In this document: positions 42,762-51,125 of the stretch, in pieces | How the letters are laid out: every line of letters begins with the position of its first letter | Numbering within the stretch: the stretch's first letter is position 1 | The notes under the pieces: generated by a model | Told to the model about the DNA's origin: nothing | The model's input: the letters and a program-made list of their open reading frames with translations, nothing else | The model's database searches: none | NCBI GenBank assembly: GCA_004553545.1 | Contig: SFLD01000019.1 | Location: forward strand, 16,393 to 80,392 | Reading direction: 5' to 3' | Source of the DNA: Clostridiales bacterium | Lineage (GTDB): Bacteria > Bacillota > Clostridia > Oscillospirales > Oscillospiraceae | Length of the DNA stretch: 64,000 nucleotides | Made by a program: the position numbers and the translations under genes

Positions 42762-43486
42762 CAGGGACCATCATCAACGCCCTGGCCATCCTGGCGGGCT
42801 CCGCCGTGGGCCTGGGGGTCCACGCCCTGGCGGGGCGCTTCTCCGCCGTGCTGGGGGCCAGGGGCACCCGCCTGGGGAAGCGGCTGCAGACCATCATGAT
42901 GCAGGGCATCTCCCTCTGCGTGCTCTATGTGGGCATCAGCGGCAGTCTCAAGGGGCAGAATACCCTGGTGGCCATCCTCTCCATGGTGATCGGCGCCGTC
43001 CTGGGGGAGCTGCTGGACCTGGACGCCCGGATGGGCAGGCTGGGCCAGTGGGTGCAGGACAAGCTCTCCCACATTCTGAAAAGCGGCGGCAGCTCCGTGG
43101 CGGACGGCTTCGTGACGGCCTCCCTGGTCTTCTGCGTGGGGGCCATGTCCATCGTGGGCGCGCTGGAAAACGGCCTCACCGGGCAGTTTGACACCCTGAA
43201 GGCCAAGGCCGTGCTGGACGGCGTCAGCGCCGTGGTCTTCGCCTCCTCCCTGGGGCTGGGCGTGGTCCTCTCGGCCGGGGCGGTCTTCCTCTATCAGGGC
43301 ATCATCGCCCTGGCGGCCTCCGCCCTCTCGCCCCTGCTGGGGGACGCCGTCATCGCGGAGATGACCTGCGTGGGGTCCCTCCTCATCGTGGCCCTGAGCT
43401 TCAACAACCTGGGCATGACCAAGATCAAGATCATGAACCTGCTGCCCGCCATCTTCCTGCCCATCCTCCTCTGCCGCATCCTATGA
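42755..43486 (+). CDS. DUF554 family membrane protein
   Basis: A polytopic 243-aa protein (MLTGTIINALAILAGSAVGL; VAILSMVIGAVLGELLDLDA; ASLVFCVGAMSIVGALENGL; LLIVALSFNNLGMTKIKIMN). Family features are LVFCVGAMSIVGALE and the Gly-rich first helix. DUF554/YdfK proteins have no proven function. It overlaps tcdA (ATGCTGA) and then the GNAT gene by four bases, so the three form one operon with the foldase possibly upstream. Confidence 0.93.
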   Translation: MLTGTIINALAILAGSAVGLGVHALAGRFSAVLGARGTRLGKRLQTIMMQGISLCVLYVGISGSLKGQNTLVAILSMVIGAVLGELLDLDARMGRLGQWVQDKLSHILKSGGSSVADGFVTASLVFCVGAMSIVGALENGLTGQFDTLKAKAVLDGVSAVVFASSLGLGVVLSAGAVFLYQGIIALAASALSPLLGDAVIAEMTCVGSLLIVALSFNNLGMTKIKIMNLLPAIFLPILLCRIL

Positions 43487-43992
43487 GAAGACTGGACATC
43501 ACGGCCCTCTCATCCACCTATGCCGTCCGTCCGCTGACGCCGGAGGACGCGGATGCCGTCCTGGCTCTGGCCGCCGGGAACGAGCTCTTCTACCGCTATC
43601 ACCCGCCCCTGCCGGACCGGGAGAGCATCCTCTCCGACATGACGGCCCTGCCCCCGGGGAAGGGGCCGGAGGACAAGTACTTCCTGGGTCTCTTCCAGGG
43701 AGAGCGCCTCACGGCGGTGATGGACCTGATCCTGGGTTATCCGGAGGCGGACAGCGCCTGGGTGGGCTGGTTCATCCTCTCCCCCGCCTGCCAGGGCCGG
43801 GGCGTAGGCAGCGGCATCCTGCGGGATGTGGAAGCCGCCCTTCAGGCGGCGGGCTTCCGGACACTGCGGCTGGCGGTGGACCGGGGCAATCCCCAGAGCT
43901 GGGCCTTCTGGACGAAGAACGGCTGCACCCGCGACGGCCCCGAACGCCCCAACGGCTTCTCCGCCTATCTCCCCATGAAGAAAGCATTATAA
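43483..43992 (+). CDS. GNAT-family N-acetyltransferase
   Basis: A 169-aa acyl-CoA N-acyltransferase. The acetyl-CoA loop lies in ILSPACQGRGVGSGILRDVE (the Q-x-x-G-x-G-x-G/A type), with TLRLAVDRGNPQSWAFWTKN following. The substrate is unknown. It overlaps DUF554 by four bases (ATGA) and is the last gene before the terminator at 43993. Confidence 0.9.
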   Translation: MRRLDITALSSTYAVRPLTPEDADAVLALAAGNELFYRYHPPLPDRESILSDMTALPPGKGPEDKYFLGLFQGERLTAVMDLILGYPEADSAWVGWFILSPACQGRGVGSGILRDVEAALQAAGFRTLRLAVDRGNPQSWAFWTKNGCTRDGPERPNGFSAYLPMKKAL

Positions 43993-44020
43993 AAAGCGGC
44001 GGACAGCTGTCCGCCGCTTT
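43993..44020. terminator. Bidirectional terminator between GNAT (+) and toxin (-)
   Basis: AAAGCGGCGGACAG (43993-44006) is perfectly complementary to CTGTCCGCCGCTTT (44007-44020). Confidence 0.92.
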
Positions 44021-44022
44021 CG

Positions 44023-44373
44023 TTATTCCTCTTCGGGCTCCTCCGCCCGCAGACCCAGGACCCGAAGGTAATCCCGGCCACCGTAGAGCACCCGGTCGAT
44101 GTAGACATCCGTTCCCACCGTGCGGTAGAAGATCATGTAGCTGCCGCTGGTGAGATAGCGGTAATCCGCGCCGTCCCGGAGCTCCGTGACCGCGGAGAGC
44201 GGGGTGCCTATCAGGGCCTGCCCCCGCAGCAGGCGGACATTCTGCATGATCCGCTTCACGGTGGCCAGTGCCGCGACAGGGTTCTCCAGGTCCCTGCTGA
44301 TATAGCGCTTGATCTCCTGGAGGTCCGCCTGGGCATCCGGCGTCAGGTGCAGCTCATTCGTGGTGGATCCCAA
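44023..44373 (-). CDS. ParE/RelE-family toxin
   Basis: A 116-aa RelE/ParE fold: LHLTPDAQADLQEIKRYISR, LLRGQALIGTPLSAVTELRD, YRYLTSGSYMIFYRTVGTDV, YIDRVLYGGRDYLRVLG. The ending resembles ParE/YoeB-like mRNA interferases or gyrase inhibitors; which one cannot be told. The start appears to be TTG at 44373, overlapping the antitoxin gene by 20 bases. It is transcribed with the antitoxin. Confidence 0.88.
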   Translation of the reverse strand: MGSTTNELHLTPDAQADLQEIKRYISRDLENPVAALATVKRIMQNVRLLRGQALIGTPLSAVTELRDGADYRYLTSGSYMIFYRTVGTDVYIDRVLYGGRDYLRVLGLRAEEPEEE

Positions 44374-44608
44374 GGCTCTCCTCCACCTCCTCCACGGTGA
44401 GATACCCCTCCTTCTCGCCGGAGCGGCGGCCCTTGGCCAGTTCGCTCATGAGGCGGCGGGCAGCCAGCGTCCGCTCATAGTCCCGCATGTCCACGATGGC
44501 GTATTTCCCCCGGCCATTCTTGGTGAGGAAGACGGGAGAACCCTCGTCCACGTCCCGCAGGACCTCGGTATAGTTGCGCAGATCGGAGATCGGCTTGATG
44601 TTCGGCAT
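44354..44608 (-). CDS. Phd/YefM-family antitoxin
   Basis: An 84-aa antitoxin: MPNIKPISDLRNYTEVLRDV then DEGSPVFLTKNGRGKYAIVD and MRDYERTLA, the N-terminal DNA-binding and dimer fold of YefM, followed by a C-terminal part that binds the toxin (ending VEEVEESLGIHHE). ATG 44608 follows AAAGGAGG. Such antitoxins autoregulate their operon, and the overlapping toxin follows. Confidence 0.92.
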   Translation of the reverse strand: MPNIKPISDLRNYTEVLRDVDEGSPVFLTKNGRGKYAIVDMRDYERTLAARRLMSELAKGRRSGEKEGYLTVEEVEESLGIHHE

Positions 44609-44630
44609 GGTGATCCCTCCTTTTGGGGAT

Positions 44631-44659
44631 AGTATACCCGATTTCGCTGAGGAATTCAA
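44631..44659 (-). promoter_or_regulatory. Promoter of the toxin-antitoxin pair
   Basis: Minus strand TTGAAT (44654-44659), 17-bp spacer, TATACT (44631-44636). A pseudopalindrome GGGATAGTATACCC surrounds the -10 box and could be the YefM operator (inference). Confidence 0.7.
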
Positions 44660-44695
44660 CCCCAAATCTTACAGCGCATTTCCGTGAAAGTGCAG

Positions 44696-44724
44696 AAAAA
44701 GCCCGCAGCCGGTTGGCTGCGGGC
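44696..44724 (-). terminator. Terminator of rplJL
   Basis: GCCCGCAGCC (44701-44710) pairs with GGCTGCGGGC (44715-44724); the minus-strand tail is TTTTT. Confidence 0.92.
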
Positions 44725-44745
44725 TTTTGGGGCTTTGAGCAAAAA

Positions 44746-45117
44746 TTACTTGAGCTCGACCTTGCCGCCGACCTCTTCGATCTGCTTCTTGAGAGCCTCG
44801 GCCTCGTCCTTGGAGACGCCTTCCTTCAGAGCCTTGGGAGCGCCCTCGACGGTAGCCTTGGCCTCGGCCAGGCCCTGGCCGGTGATCTCGCGGACGACCT
44901 TGATGACCTTGATCTTGGCGGCGGCATCGAAGCCGGTCAGGACCACGTCGAACTCGGTCTTCTCCTCAGCGGCGGGAGCGGCAGCGCCGGCGGCGGGAGC
45001 GGCCATAGCGGCGGCGGACACGCCGAACTCTTCCTCCAGAGCGTGGACCAGCTCAGAGAGCTCCAGAACGGTCAGGCCCTTGATCTCTTCGATCATAGCG
45101 GTAATCTTCTCAGACAT
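44746..45117 (-). CDS. rplL: 50S ribosomal protein L7/L12
   Basis: The 123-aa L7/L12 stalk protein. The N-terminal dimer domain is [20 protein letters not shown], a Gly/Ala hinge follows ([14 protein letters not shown]), then the C-terminal domain [20 protein letters not shown] and [20 protein letters not shown] binding GTPase factors. It lies 46 bases after rplJ. Confidence 0.98.
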   Translation of the reverse strand: MSEKITAMIEEIKGLTVLELSELVHALEEEFGVSAAAMAAPAAGAAAPAAEEKTEFDVVLTGFDAAAKIKVIKVVREITGQGLAEAKATVEGAPKALKEGVSKDEAEALKKQIEEVGGKVELK

Positions 45118-45163
45118 GGTAATTGCCTCCTAATTTTTAAATTTGAAAAAATGTGGGGCCGAA

Positions 45164-45688
45164 TTACTCGGCGGCGGGCTCCTCGGCGGGAGCGCCCTGC
45201 TTCTCGGCGATCTGCTTCAGGACGACGGCCAGGCCGGTGATGGGGGCCAGCATGGTGCCCAGGACCTGCGCCTGCAGGACGGGCAGTGCGGGGATGGCTG
45301 CCAGGGACTGGATGGTGGCGAGGTCAACGGGCTTGCCCTCCATGAAGCCGCCCTTGATCTCGAACTTGTCCTGGAGCTTCTTGGCATAATCGCTCATGAC
45401 GCGGGCGGGGGACACGACGTCCTCGTCGCAGAGAGCCAGAGCGGTGGTGCCGTTCAGCAGGGGGTCCAGTTCCTCGAGACCGGTGTTGTTGAAAGCGAAG
45501 CGCAGCAGCGTGTTCTTGACCACGGCATAGTGGATGTTGGCCTCACGGCACTCCTTACGAAGCGCGGTGTCCTCCTCCACGGTGATGCCCTTGTAGTCAA
45601 CGATGACGCCGGCGGAGGCTTTCTGCAGCTTCTCGGTGAGCTGTGCCACGATGGCCTGCTTCTCGCTTAAGACTTTTGCGTTAGGCAT
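45164..45688 (-). CDS. rplJ: 50S ribosomal protein L10
   Basis: L10 anchors the L7/L12 dimers. Start ATG 45688 (MPNAKVLSEKQAIVAQLTEK) with GGAGGTGA at eight bases; upstream starts are inside the leader. The protein contains VIVDYKGITVEEDTALRKEC and the C-terminal L12-binding helix region (IAEKQGAPAEEPAAE). 174 aa, as usual. It is controlled by the L10 leader at 45742-45865. Confidence 0.97.
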   Translation of the reverse strand: MPNAKVLSEKQAIVAQLTEKLQKASAGVIVDYKGITVEEDTALRKECREANIHYAVVKNTLLRFAFNNTGLEELDPLLNGTTALALCDEDVVSPARVMSDYAKKLQDKFEIKGGFMEGKPVDLATIQSLAAIPALPVLQAQVLGTMLAPITGLAVVLKQIAEKQGAPAEEPAAE

Positions 45689-45741
45689 TCTTGGTTTCAC
45701 CTCCATTGGAATTGTTGATGTGCCGCGCACATCGGGTCTCC

Positions 45742-45865
45742 AATGCGTTCAAAAAAAGGACGCCCTCATGTCCGCAGAAAGACACAAGGACGGTAGCGAT
45801 CAAAATATGATGCCATCCTCGGCAGGACTTACGGCTTGCGCCACCTGCTGTCTTTGGAACGCACT
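45742..45865 (-). promoter_or_regulatory. Ribosomal protein L10 leader (autoregulatory RNA)
   Basis: On the minus strand the leader carries the L10-leader landmarks CAGGTGGCGCAAG and AAGTCCTGCCGAGGATGG, the binding site for L10(L12)4. A long-range stem pairs AGTGCGTTC (45857-45865) with GAACGCATT (45742-45750), and a T7 tract lies at 45751-45757 after GGACATGAGGGCGTCC, consistent with attenuation of rplJL. Confidence 0.8.
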
Positions 45866-45869
45866 GACT

Positions 45870-45898
45870 ATTATATTCAAGGCCGGCCGGAAAGTCAA
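45870..45898 (-). promoter_or_regulatory. Promoter of rplJL
   Basis: Minus strand TTGACT (45893-45898), 17-bp spacer, TATAAT (45870-45875), so rplJL is transcribed apart from rplKA. Between rplA and this promoter (45899-46112) there is a GC-rich hairpin near 46079-46104 without a T run. Confidence 0.85.
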
Positions 45899-46112
45899 GC
45901 CTCAAATATTGTTTTCTTCGTCTGATTTTCCCCCCGCGATGCCGCAAAGCGGCGAGCCCAAAAGCTTCCCATAGCGAAGCTGCTCCGCAGCCAGCGAGCA
46001 CCGCACCGAAAACGGCGCACCCGGCAGACCTCCGCCCCGGAGGGGGCGCGCACACCCGTCCACAGACTGGTGGGGGCCTCCGGGGGGAGCGTCAACTCCC
46101 CCCGGAAGCAAA

Positions 46113-46805
46113 TCAGACAAATTTGCTGGTGTTCATCTTGACGCCGGGGCCCATGGTGGCGGCGGCGACGCAGGACTTGATATACTGGCCCTTGGCGGCG
46201 GCGGGCTTGGCCTTGACGATGGCGCCCATGAGAGCGCTGTAGTTCTCGACCAGCTTCTCGGCGCCGAAGGAGACCTTGCCGATGGGGCAGTGGATGATGT
46301 TGGTCTTGTCCAGACGATACTCGATCTTACCGGCCTTGACTTCCTTCACGGCCTTGGCAACATCGGGGGTAACGGTACCGGCCTTGGGGGAGGGCATCAG
46401 GCCCTTGGGGCCCAGCACCTTACCGAGACGGCCGACAACGCCCATCATATCGGGGGAAGCGACGACCACGTCGAAGTCGAACCAGTTTTCCTTCTGGATC
46501 TTCTCCACCATGTCCATATCGCCCACATAGTCGGCGCCGGCCTCGCGGGCAGCGTCGGCCTTGTCGCCCTTGGCGAACACCAGGACGCGGACGGTCTTGC
46601 CGGTGCCGTGGGGCAGCACGATGGCGCCACGGACCTGCTGGTCGGCGTGACGGGAGTCAACGCCCAGCTTCACGTGCAGCTCGACGGTCTCGTCGAACTT
46701 GGCGGAAGCGGTCTTGCAAACGAGCTCCATGCCCTCCTGCGCGTCATACTGAACGCTGCGGTCGATGAGCTTGGCGCTGTCCTTATACTTCTTGCCTCTA
46801 AACAT
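46113..46805 (-). CDS. rplA: 50S ribosomal protein L1
   Basis: The 230-aa L1 protein: [60 protein letters not shown] and [20 protein letters not shown] are diagnostic of the L1 two-domain fold. It follows rplK by 15 bases. Length is normal. Confidence 0.98.
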   Translation of the reverse strand: MFRGKKYKDSAKLIDRSVQYDAQEGMELVCKTASAKFDETVELHVKLGVDSRHADQQVRGAIVLPHGTGKTVRVLVFAKGDKADAAREAGADYVGDMDMVEKIQKENWFDFDVVVASPDMMGVVGRLGKVLGPKGLMPSPKAGTVTPDVAKAVKEVKAGKIEYRLDKTNIIHCPIGKVSFGAEKLVENYSALMGAIVKAKPAAAKGQYIKSCVAAATMGPGVKMNTSKFV

Positions 46806-46820
46806 CTCTTCCGGCCCTCC

Positions 46821-47246
46821 TTACTCTTCGACGACAACGCCCATGGAACGGGCGGTACCTGCGATCATGCTCATGGCAGACTCCAGGTTCGCGGCGTTCA
46901 GGTCGGGCATCTTGATCTCGGCGATCTTCTGCAGGGAAGCCTTGGAAATGGTGGCAACCTTGGTCTTGTTGGGGACGCCGGAGCCGGACTCGATGTTGCA
47001 TTCCTTCTTGATGAGAACGGCGGCGGGGGGCGTCTTGGTGATGAAGCTGAACTTACGGTCGGCATAGATGGTGATGACCACGGGGATGATCATGCCGATG
47101 TCGTTCTTGGTCCGCTCATTGAACTCCTTGGTGAACTGAGCGATGTTCACACCGTGCTGGCCCAGGGCGGGGCCGACGGGGGGGGCGGGAGTCGCCTTGC
47201 CTGCAGGGATCTGCAGCTTCACATAACCGGTAATCTTCTGTGCCAC
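46821..47246 (-). CDS. rplK: 50S ribosomal protein L11
   Basis: The 141-aa L11 protein of the GTPase centre: [40 protein letters not shown] and [10 protein letters not shown]. All conserved parts, including the Pro-rich N-terminal loop that binds thiopeptides, are present. Start ATG 47246 with AGGAGG. Palindromic GC stretches at 47308-47329 and 47341-47359 lie between it and nusG. Confidence 0.98.
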   Translation of the reverse strand: MAQKITGYVKLQIPAGKATPAPPVGPALGQHGVNIAQFTKEFNERTKNDIGMIIPVVITIYADRKFSFITKTPPAAVLIKKECNIESGSGVPNKTKVATISKASLQKIAEIKMPDLNAANLESAMSMIAGTARSMGVVVEE

Positions 47247-47364
47247 TTGAGTAGCACCTCCTAAATCTTAAAATGTGGTGACATCCCGGAAGCTCGGGAC
47301 GCCTTTGGCGGAGCCGCCCGCGGGCGGTTCCTCCCACTTTTGCCGGGCCGGGCCCGGCAGGGGG

Positions 47365-47895
47365 TCACTCCAGGGTCTCCACCTGGTCCAGCTCCATCTC
47401 GACGGGAGTCTCGCGGCCGAACATGGAGACCATCACGGAGACGCGGTTCTTCTCGGGCTCGATCTCCTCCACCACGCCGGTAAACGTGGAGAAGGGGCCG
47501 TCCACAATGCGGACGTGGTCGCCCACCGCGTATTTGACAATGATCTCGTGCTTCTCCATCCCCATGGCCAGGACTTCCTCCTCCGTCAGGGGAATGGCCT
47601 TATTGTTGCTGTCCACAAAGCCGACAAAGCCGGTGACGCCGCGGACGTTCCGCACCAGATGCCAGGTCTCGTCCGTCATGACCATCTTGACGAGCACATA
47701 GCCGGGGAAGACCTTCCGCTCGACCTCTTTGGCCTCGCCGGATTCGCTGACCTCCGTCACGGTCTCCATGGGGACTTCGATCCGCAGGATCTGGTCCTCC
47801 ATGCCGCGGCCGGTGACGAACTTTTCAATGCTGGTCTTTACGGCGTTCTCATAGCCGGAATAGGTATGGACGACATACCACTTCGCGTCTTCCAT
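47365..47895 (-). CDS. nusG: Transcription termination/antitermination factor NusG
   Basis: The 176-aa NusG protein has the NGN domain (KWYVVHTYSGYENAVKTSIE; KVFPGYVLVKMVMTDETWHL; VRNVRGVTGFVG) and the C-terminal KOW domain (GDHVRIVDGPFSTFTGVVEE). It binds RNA polymerase and links it to Rho or the ribosome. Classical secE-nusG-rplK-rplA order. Confidence 0.98.
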   Translation of the reverse strand: MEDAKWYVVHTYSGYENAVKTSIEKFVTGRGMEDQILRIEVPMETVTEVSESGEAKEVERKVFPGYVLVKMVMTDETWHLVRNVRGVTGFVGFVDSNNKAIPLTEEEVLAMGMEKHEIIVKYAVGDHVRIVDGPFSTFTGVVEEIEPEKNRVSVMVSMFGRETPVEMELDQVETLE

Positions 47896-47906
47896 GGCCT
47901 GCTTCC

Positions 47907-48110
47907 TCAGCCGCCGATGAGCATCTGCACGGCAGACACTGCCACAAAGTCAAAGGCCCAGATGCACACGCCGATGACCAGGGAGCACAGCAGAACGGTG
48001 CCCGTGTTCTTCATGACAGTCTTCTTGTCGGGCCAGATGACCTTCTTCAGTTCGCTTTTCATCTCGCGGAACCAGAGGCCGCGATCCTTCTTTTTCGTCG
48101 TTTCAGCCAT
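47907..48110 (-). CDS. secE: Preprotein translocase subunit SecE
   Basis: A 67-aa one-pass SecE: MAETTKKKDRGLWFREMKSE, LKKVIWPDKKTVMKNTGTVL and a single membrane segment (LCSLVIGVCIWAFDFVAVSA). The amphipathic helix motif (WPxxxE/K type) is present. Start ATG 48110 with GGAAGG. It lies 11 bases before nusG. Confidence 0.95.
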   Translation of the reverse strand: MAETTKKKDRGLWFREMKSELKKVIWPDKKTVMKNTGTVLLCSLVIGVCIWAFDFVAVSAVQMLIGG

Positions 48111-48133
48111 TGTACACGCCTTCCTTTCTTTCG

Positions 48134-48283
48134 TTACTTGGTTTCCGTGTGGGGCGTGTGCTTGCGGCAGAACGGGCAATACTTGTTCAGCTCAAGCTTA
48201 TCCGGGGTATTCTTCTTGTTCTTCATCGTATTGTAGTTTCTCTGCTTGCACTCATTGCATCTCAGGGTCACTTTTACGCGCAT
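48134..48283 (-). CDS. rpmG: 50S ribosomal protein L33
   Basis: A 49-aa protein too small for many gene callers: [40 protein letters not shown], ending HTETK. The four Cys (CNEC and CPFC) mark the zinc-binding L33 form (C+), the one that retains Zn2+ and is usually replaced by C- paralogues under zinc starvation. First gene of the rpmG-secE-nusG-rplK-rplA run. Confidence 0.95.
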   Translation of the reverse strand: MRVKVTLRCNECKQRNYNTMKNKKNTPDKLELNKYCPFCRKHTPHTETK

Positions 48284-48430
48284 TAACGGCACCTCCTTTT
48301 AGAATTGGCATCCTGTCCGGCTCCCGCCGGGGGACGCCGTTTGCCTCCCTGCGTCCGAAGGGTCCCCCTTTTCCCGCCCGAAAAGCGAAAATAGGCGTGA
48401 AAAGAAAGCCCTTTTTCACAGGTAAGAACG

Positions 48431-48459
48431 ATTTTAGCACAGGTCAAGCGGCGCGTCAA
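48431..48459 (-). promoter_or_regulatory. Promoter of the rpmG-secE-nusG-rplKA operon
   Basis: Minus strand TTGACG (48454-48459), 17-bp spacer, TAAAAT (48431-48436). The leader is about 140 nt long. Confidence 0.75.
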
Positions 48460-48463
48460 TGGC

Positions 48464-48519
48464 TTTTTCGGGAAAAATCCGGAGATTTTTTCGGAAAAAG
48501 CGGAACTTTTCCGCCTTTT
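48464..48519. promoter_or_regulatory. Phased A/T tracts between the rpmG and ruvX promoters
   Basis: Alternating T and A tracts centred near 48466, 48476, 48488, 48497, 48508 and 48518, about one turn apart, lie between divergent promoters (-35 boxes at 48459 and 48522). They could bend DNA upstream of both. The gap 48284-48617 contains only these elements. Confidence 0.6.
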
Positions 48520-48521
48520 CC

Positions 48522-48551
48522 TTGCCCCCGCCGGGCAGAACATGGTATGAT
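48522..48551 (+). promoter_or_regulatory. Promoter of ruvX
   Basis: TTGCCC (48522-48527), 18-bp spacer, TATGAT (48546-48551). Confidence 0.6.
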
Positions 48552-48617
48552 GGGGGAAACCCGGCGGGAGCCGCGGCTCCCGCCGCCCAATCCGGACTTC
48601 AGAAAGGAAGCTTTCCT

Positions 48618-49037
48618 ATGCGTATCATGGCCATCGACTATGGCGACGCCCACACCGGCATCGCGGTCTCCGATCCCACGGGGCTCCTTGCGGGCTTCAC
48701 CACCGTCATCACCGCCTACCGGCCGGAGGCGGTGGCCCAGCGGGTGGCGGAGCTGGCGAGGGAGCACGGGGCGGAGGAGCTGGTGCTGGGCCATCCCGTG
48801 AACATGGACGGGTCTCTCGGCCCCCGGTCCGAGAAGGCGAAAGCCATGCAGGCCCTCTTAGAGGAGGCCACGGGCCTCCCCGTCGTCCTCTGGGACGAGC
48901 GCCGCACCACCATCGACGCCCACCACATCCTCTACCAGAGCGGCAAGAACGCCAAACAGCGGAAAAAGGTGGTGGACGCCGTGGCCGCCACGCTGATCCT
49001 GGAGGGATACCTCACCTATAAAAAGAGCCAGGGCTGA
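48618..49037 (+). CDS. ruvX: Holliday junction resolvase-like RuvX (YqgF)
   Basis: The 139-aa RNase H-fold nuclease begins MRIMAIDYGDAHTGIAVSDP (the D-x-G-x-x-x-G motif) and has ELVLGHPVNMDGSLGPRSEK (the GxP motif), LPVVLWDERRTTIDAH and the final catalytic DAVAATLILEGYL. It processes rRNA or Holliday junctions. Start ATG 48618 with AGAAAGGAAG. Complete. Confidence 0.95.
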   Translation: MRIMAIDYGDAHTGIAVSDPTGLLAGFTTVITAYRPEAVAQRVAELAREHGAEELVLGHPVNMDGSLGPRSEKAKAMQALLEEATGLPVVLWDERRTTIDAHHILYQSGKNAKQRKKVVDAVAATLILEGYLTYKKSQG

Positions 49038-49044
49038 GGGACGG

Positions 49045-49142
49045 AGATCACGGATCCCCACGTCGGTCCTTCGGCCCTCCTCGGAATGACGGGGTTTAAG
49101 AGCTGTCATTGCGAGGAGCGAAGCGACGCGGCGATCCGCTCC
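49045..49142. repeat. Short copy of the dispersed intergenic repeat
   Basis: GATCCCCACGTCGGTCCTTC, CCTCCTCGGAATGACGGGG and TGTCATTGCGAGGAGCGAAG match blocks at 8.3, 10.8, 56.9 and 62.55 kb. The gene-free gap 49038-49339 holds this, then a terminator. Confidence 0.7.
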
Positions 49143-49190
49143 TTTTGCCTGCACTCCGCCGCGTGCAGAGTATCCTCCGTTGACAGGAAA

Positions 49191-49223
49191 AGAGCCGGGA
49201 GCGGCTTTGCCGCTCCCGGCTCT
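49191..49223. terminator. Hairpin, probable terminator downstream of htrA
   Basis: AGAGCCGGGAGCGGC (49191-49205) pairs with GCCGCTCCCGGCTCT (49209-49223); the minus-strand tail is TTTTCC. Confidence 0.8.
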
Positions 49224-49339
49224 CCGGCCTGTGGCCGGTGTCGTTTGAAAAAACGGGTGTCCCATCGGGCCGCCGCACGGACGGCTTTGGCACTGCCGGG
49301 GCGCTGCCCCAGCGCCGTCCTCAGCCCTTGGGCGCTGTA

Positions 49340-50896
49340 TCAGCCGCCGTAGCCGTAGCCGCGGTTGCCGAAGAAGTAGCGGAAGAGATCGTTGAGGTCG
49401 TCCTGGCTGTACTGGTCGCCGCTGTTGTCATTGGCGTCCGTGTTGGTGTTGGTATCGTTGGAGGCGGTGGTGTCCACGGGCTGGGCGCCCCAGGTCAGCT
49501 GGACCTCCATGGTCTTGCCGGCACGGTAGATGGTGAGGGTAGAGGTGTCGCCGGCGCTGTAGCCCTTCTTGGCGGCCACCAGCTCCTCATAGCTCGCGAT
49601 GGACTTGCCGTCGATGGCGGTGATGACATCGCCCATCTGGAGGCCCGCCTCGGAAGCGGGGCTGTTCTCCTCCACGTAGCTGATGAAAACGCCCTCACTG
49701 ATATCATAGCGGTACTGCATGGCCATCTGAGCGGTCAGGGTGTTGGGGACGATGCCCATGTAGGCCTTGTCGGTGACGTAGCCGTTGGTCATGATGTCCT
49801 CGATCATGGCGAGAACGTCATTGATGGGGATGGCGAAGCCCAGGCCCTCCACGGTCTCGCTGGAGGAAGAGGACGCGGTGCCGGAATACTTGGCGGAGAC
49901 GATGCCCACTACCTCGCCGTAGGCGTTGAAGAGCGGGCCGCCGGAGTTGCCGGGGTTCACGGCGCAGGTGACCTGGATCATGTTGAAGGGGATGCCGGAG
50001 ACGTTGATGGTCCGGTTGACGCTGGAGGCGATGCCCTCGCTGGCGGAGAAGGTCAGCTCACCCAGGGGATTGCCCACGGCCAGCACATGGTCGCCCACGT
50101 TCAGCAGGCTGGAGTCGCCCAGGGTCACGGGGGTGAGGCCGGTGGCGTCGATCTTCAGCACGGCGATGTCGTAGTCGCTGTCGCTGCCGATGACGGTGGC
50201 GTCATAGCTTTCGCCGTCGTAGAGAGTCACCTTCACGCTGGTGGCGCCGTCGATGACGTGGTGGTTGGTGACGACGAAGCCGTCCTGGGTCAGGAGGAAG
50301 CCGGAACCGGAGGAGGCGGACTCCACCGTCTGGCCGAAGTAGTTGGTTGCGGTGGCGGAGCAGTTGATAGAGACCACGCTGTTGACGTTGGCGGCGTAGT
50401 TCTCGGCGTCCGTCAGCTCGGTCTTGCCGTCCACGCTCTTGAGGACCACCTGGGAGGCCGTCCGGTCGCTGACGTTGACGGTGGCGGTGCCGCTGCCGCT
50501 GTGGCTCTTCACCGCGGCGGTGACGCCCGCGCCCGCCGCGCCGCCCAGGATGGCGCAGCTCAGGGCCAGGGCCGCGATCTTCAGGCCCATGGGGCTGGTC
50601 TTCTTGGCCTTGGGGGCCTTGGGAGCCTCCGGCTGGGGACCCATGGCGGGACCGGCGCTCTCCGCCCAGACCTGCTGGCGGGGCTGCTCGCTCTGCCGGA
50701 AGTCATGGAGCTGGCTCTCGATGCTGGGGTTCGCGTCCTGGACGGGAGCGGTCTCCTGGATGGGAGCGGTCTCCTGGATGGGATCCGTGTCCTGCGCCGG
50801 GGTGCTGTTCTGAACGGGGGCCTCATCCCGGGCGGGTTCCTCCCGGCCGGACTTGCGGTAGGTGTAATGGTAAAGGTTCTTCTCGTCGTTATACAT
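49340..50896 (-). CDS. HtrA/DegP-type membrane-anchored serine protease
   Basis: A 518-aa envelope quality-control protease. The cytoplasmic head has small repeats (PIQETAPIQETAPVQD), a membrane anchor at 103-128, and a trypsin fold with catalytic H213 (TNHHV), D243 (DYDIAV) and S318 (NPGNSGGPL). A PDZ domain follows (PASEAGLQMGDVITAIDGKS). The tail is Asn/Asp-rich, then Gly-rich. The gene starts at ATG 50896 with AAGGAGGC. Unlike DegP it has a TM anchor and one PDZ, as in Firmicutes HtrA. Confidence 0.95.
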   Translation of the reverse strand: MYNDEKNLYHYTYRKSGREEPARDEAPVQNSTPAQDTDPIQETAPIQETAPVQDANPSIESQLHDFRQSEQPRQQVWAESAGPAMGPQPEAPKAPKAKKTSPMGLKIAALALSCAILGGAAGAGVTAAVKSHSGSGTATVNVSDRTASQVVLKSVDGKTELTDAENYAANVNSVVSINCSATATNYFGQTVESASSGSGFLLTQDGFVVTNHHVIDGATSVKVTLYDGESYDATVIGSDSDYDIAVLKIDATGLTPVTLGDSSLLNVGDHVLAVGNPLGELTFSASEGIASSVNRTINVSGIPFNMIQVTCAVNPGNSGGPLFNAYGEVVGIVSAKYSGTASSSSSETVEGLGFAIPINDVLAMIEDIMTNGYVTDKAYMGIVPNTLTAQMAMQYRYDISEGVFISYVEENSPASEAGLQMGDVITAIDGKSIASYEELVAAKKGYSAGDTSTLTIYRAGKTMEVQLTWGAQPVDTTASNDTNTNTDANDNSGDQYSQDDLNDLFRYFFGNRGYGYGG

Positions 50897-51125
50897 AAGA
50901 GCTGCCTCCTTAAACTCTGCCTTTATCCTACACGGACTTTGTTGCCAAACCGTGAAGAATTCCGGCGGATCGTGTGAATTTTTCTTTCCGCGCCCCGGGA
51001 CTTTTCCGCCGCCGGAGCACTTCCTCTTGCGATGTTGGCTGAAGTATACTATAGTTATCTAAAAAGAACCTGAAAGACTTGTGTCTTTTTTATTTCAATT
51101 TCTCTTGGAAAGCGAGTGAAGCTGT

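Noticed and set aside
44023..44608. Mobile integron-like cassette around the toxin-antitoxin pair
   Set aside because: No attachment site or integrase was seen; the pair simply sits between terminators.
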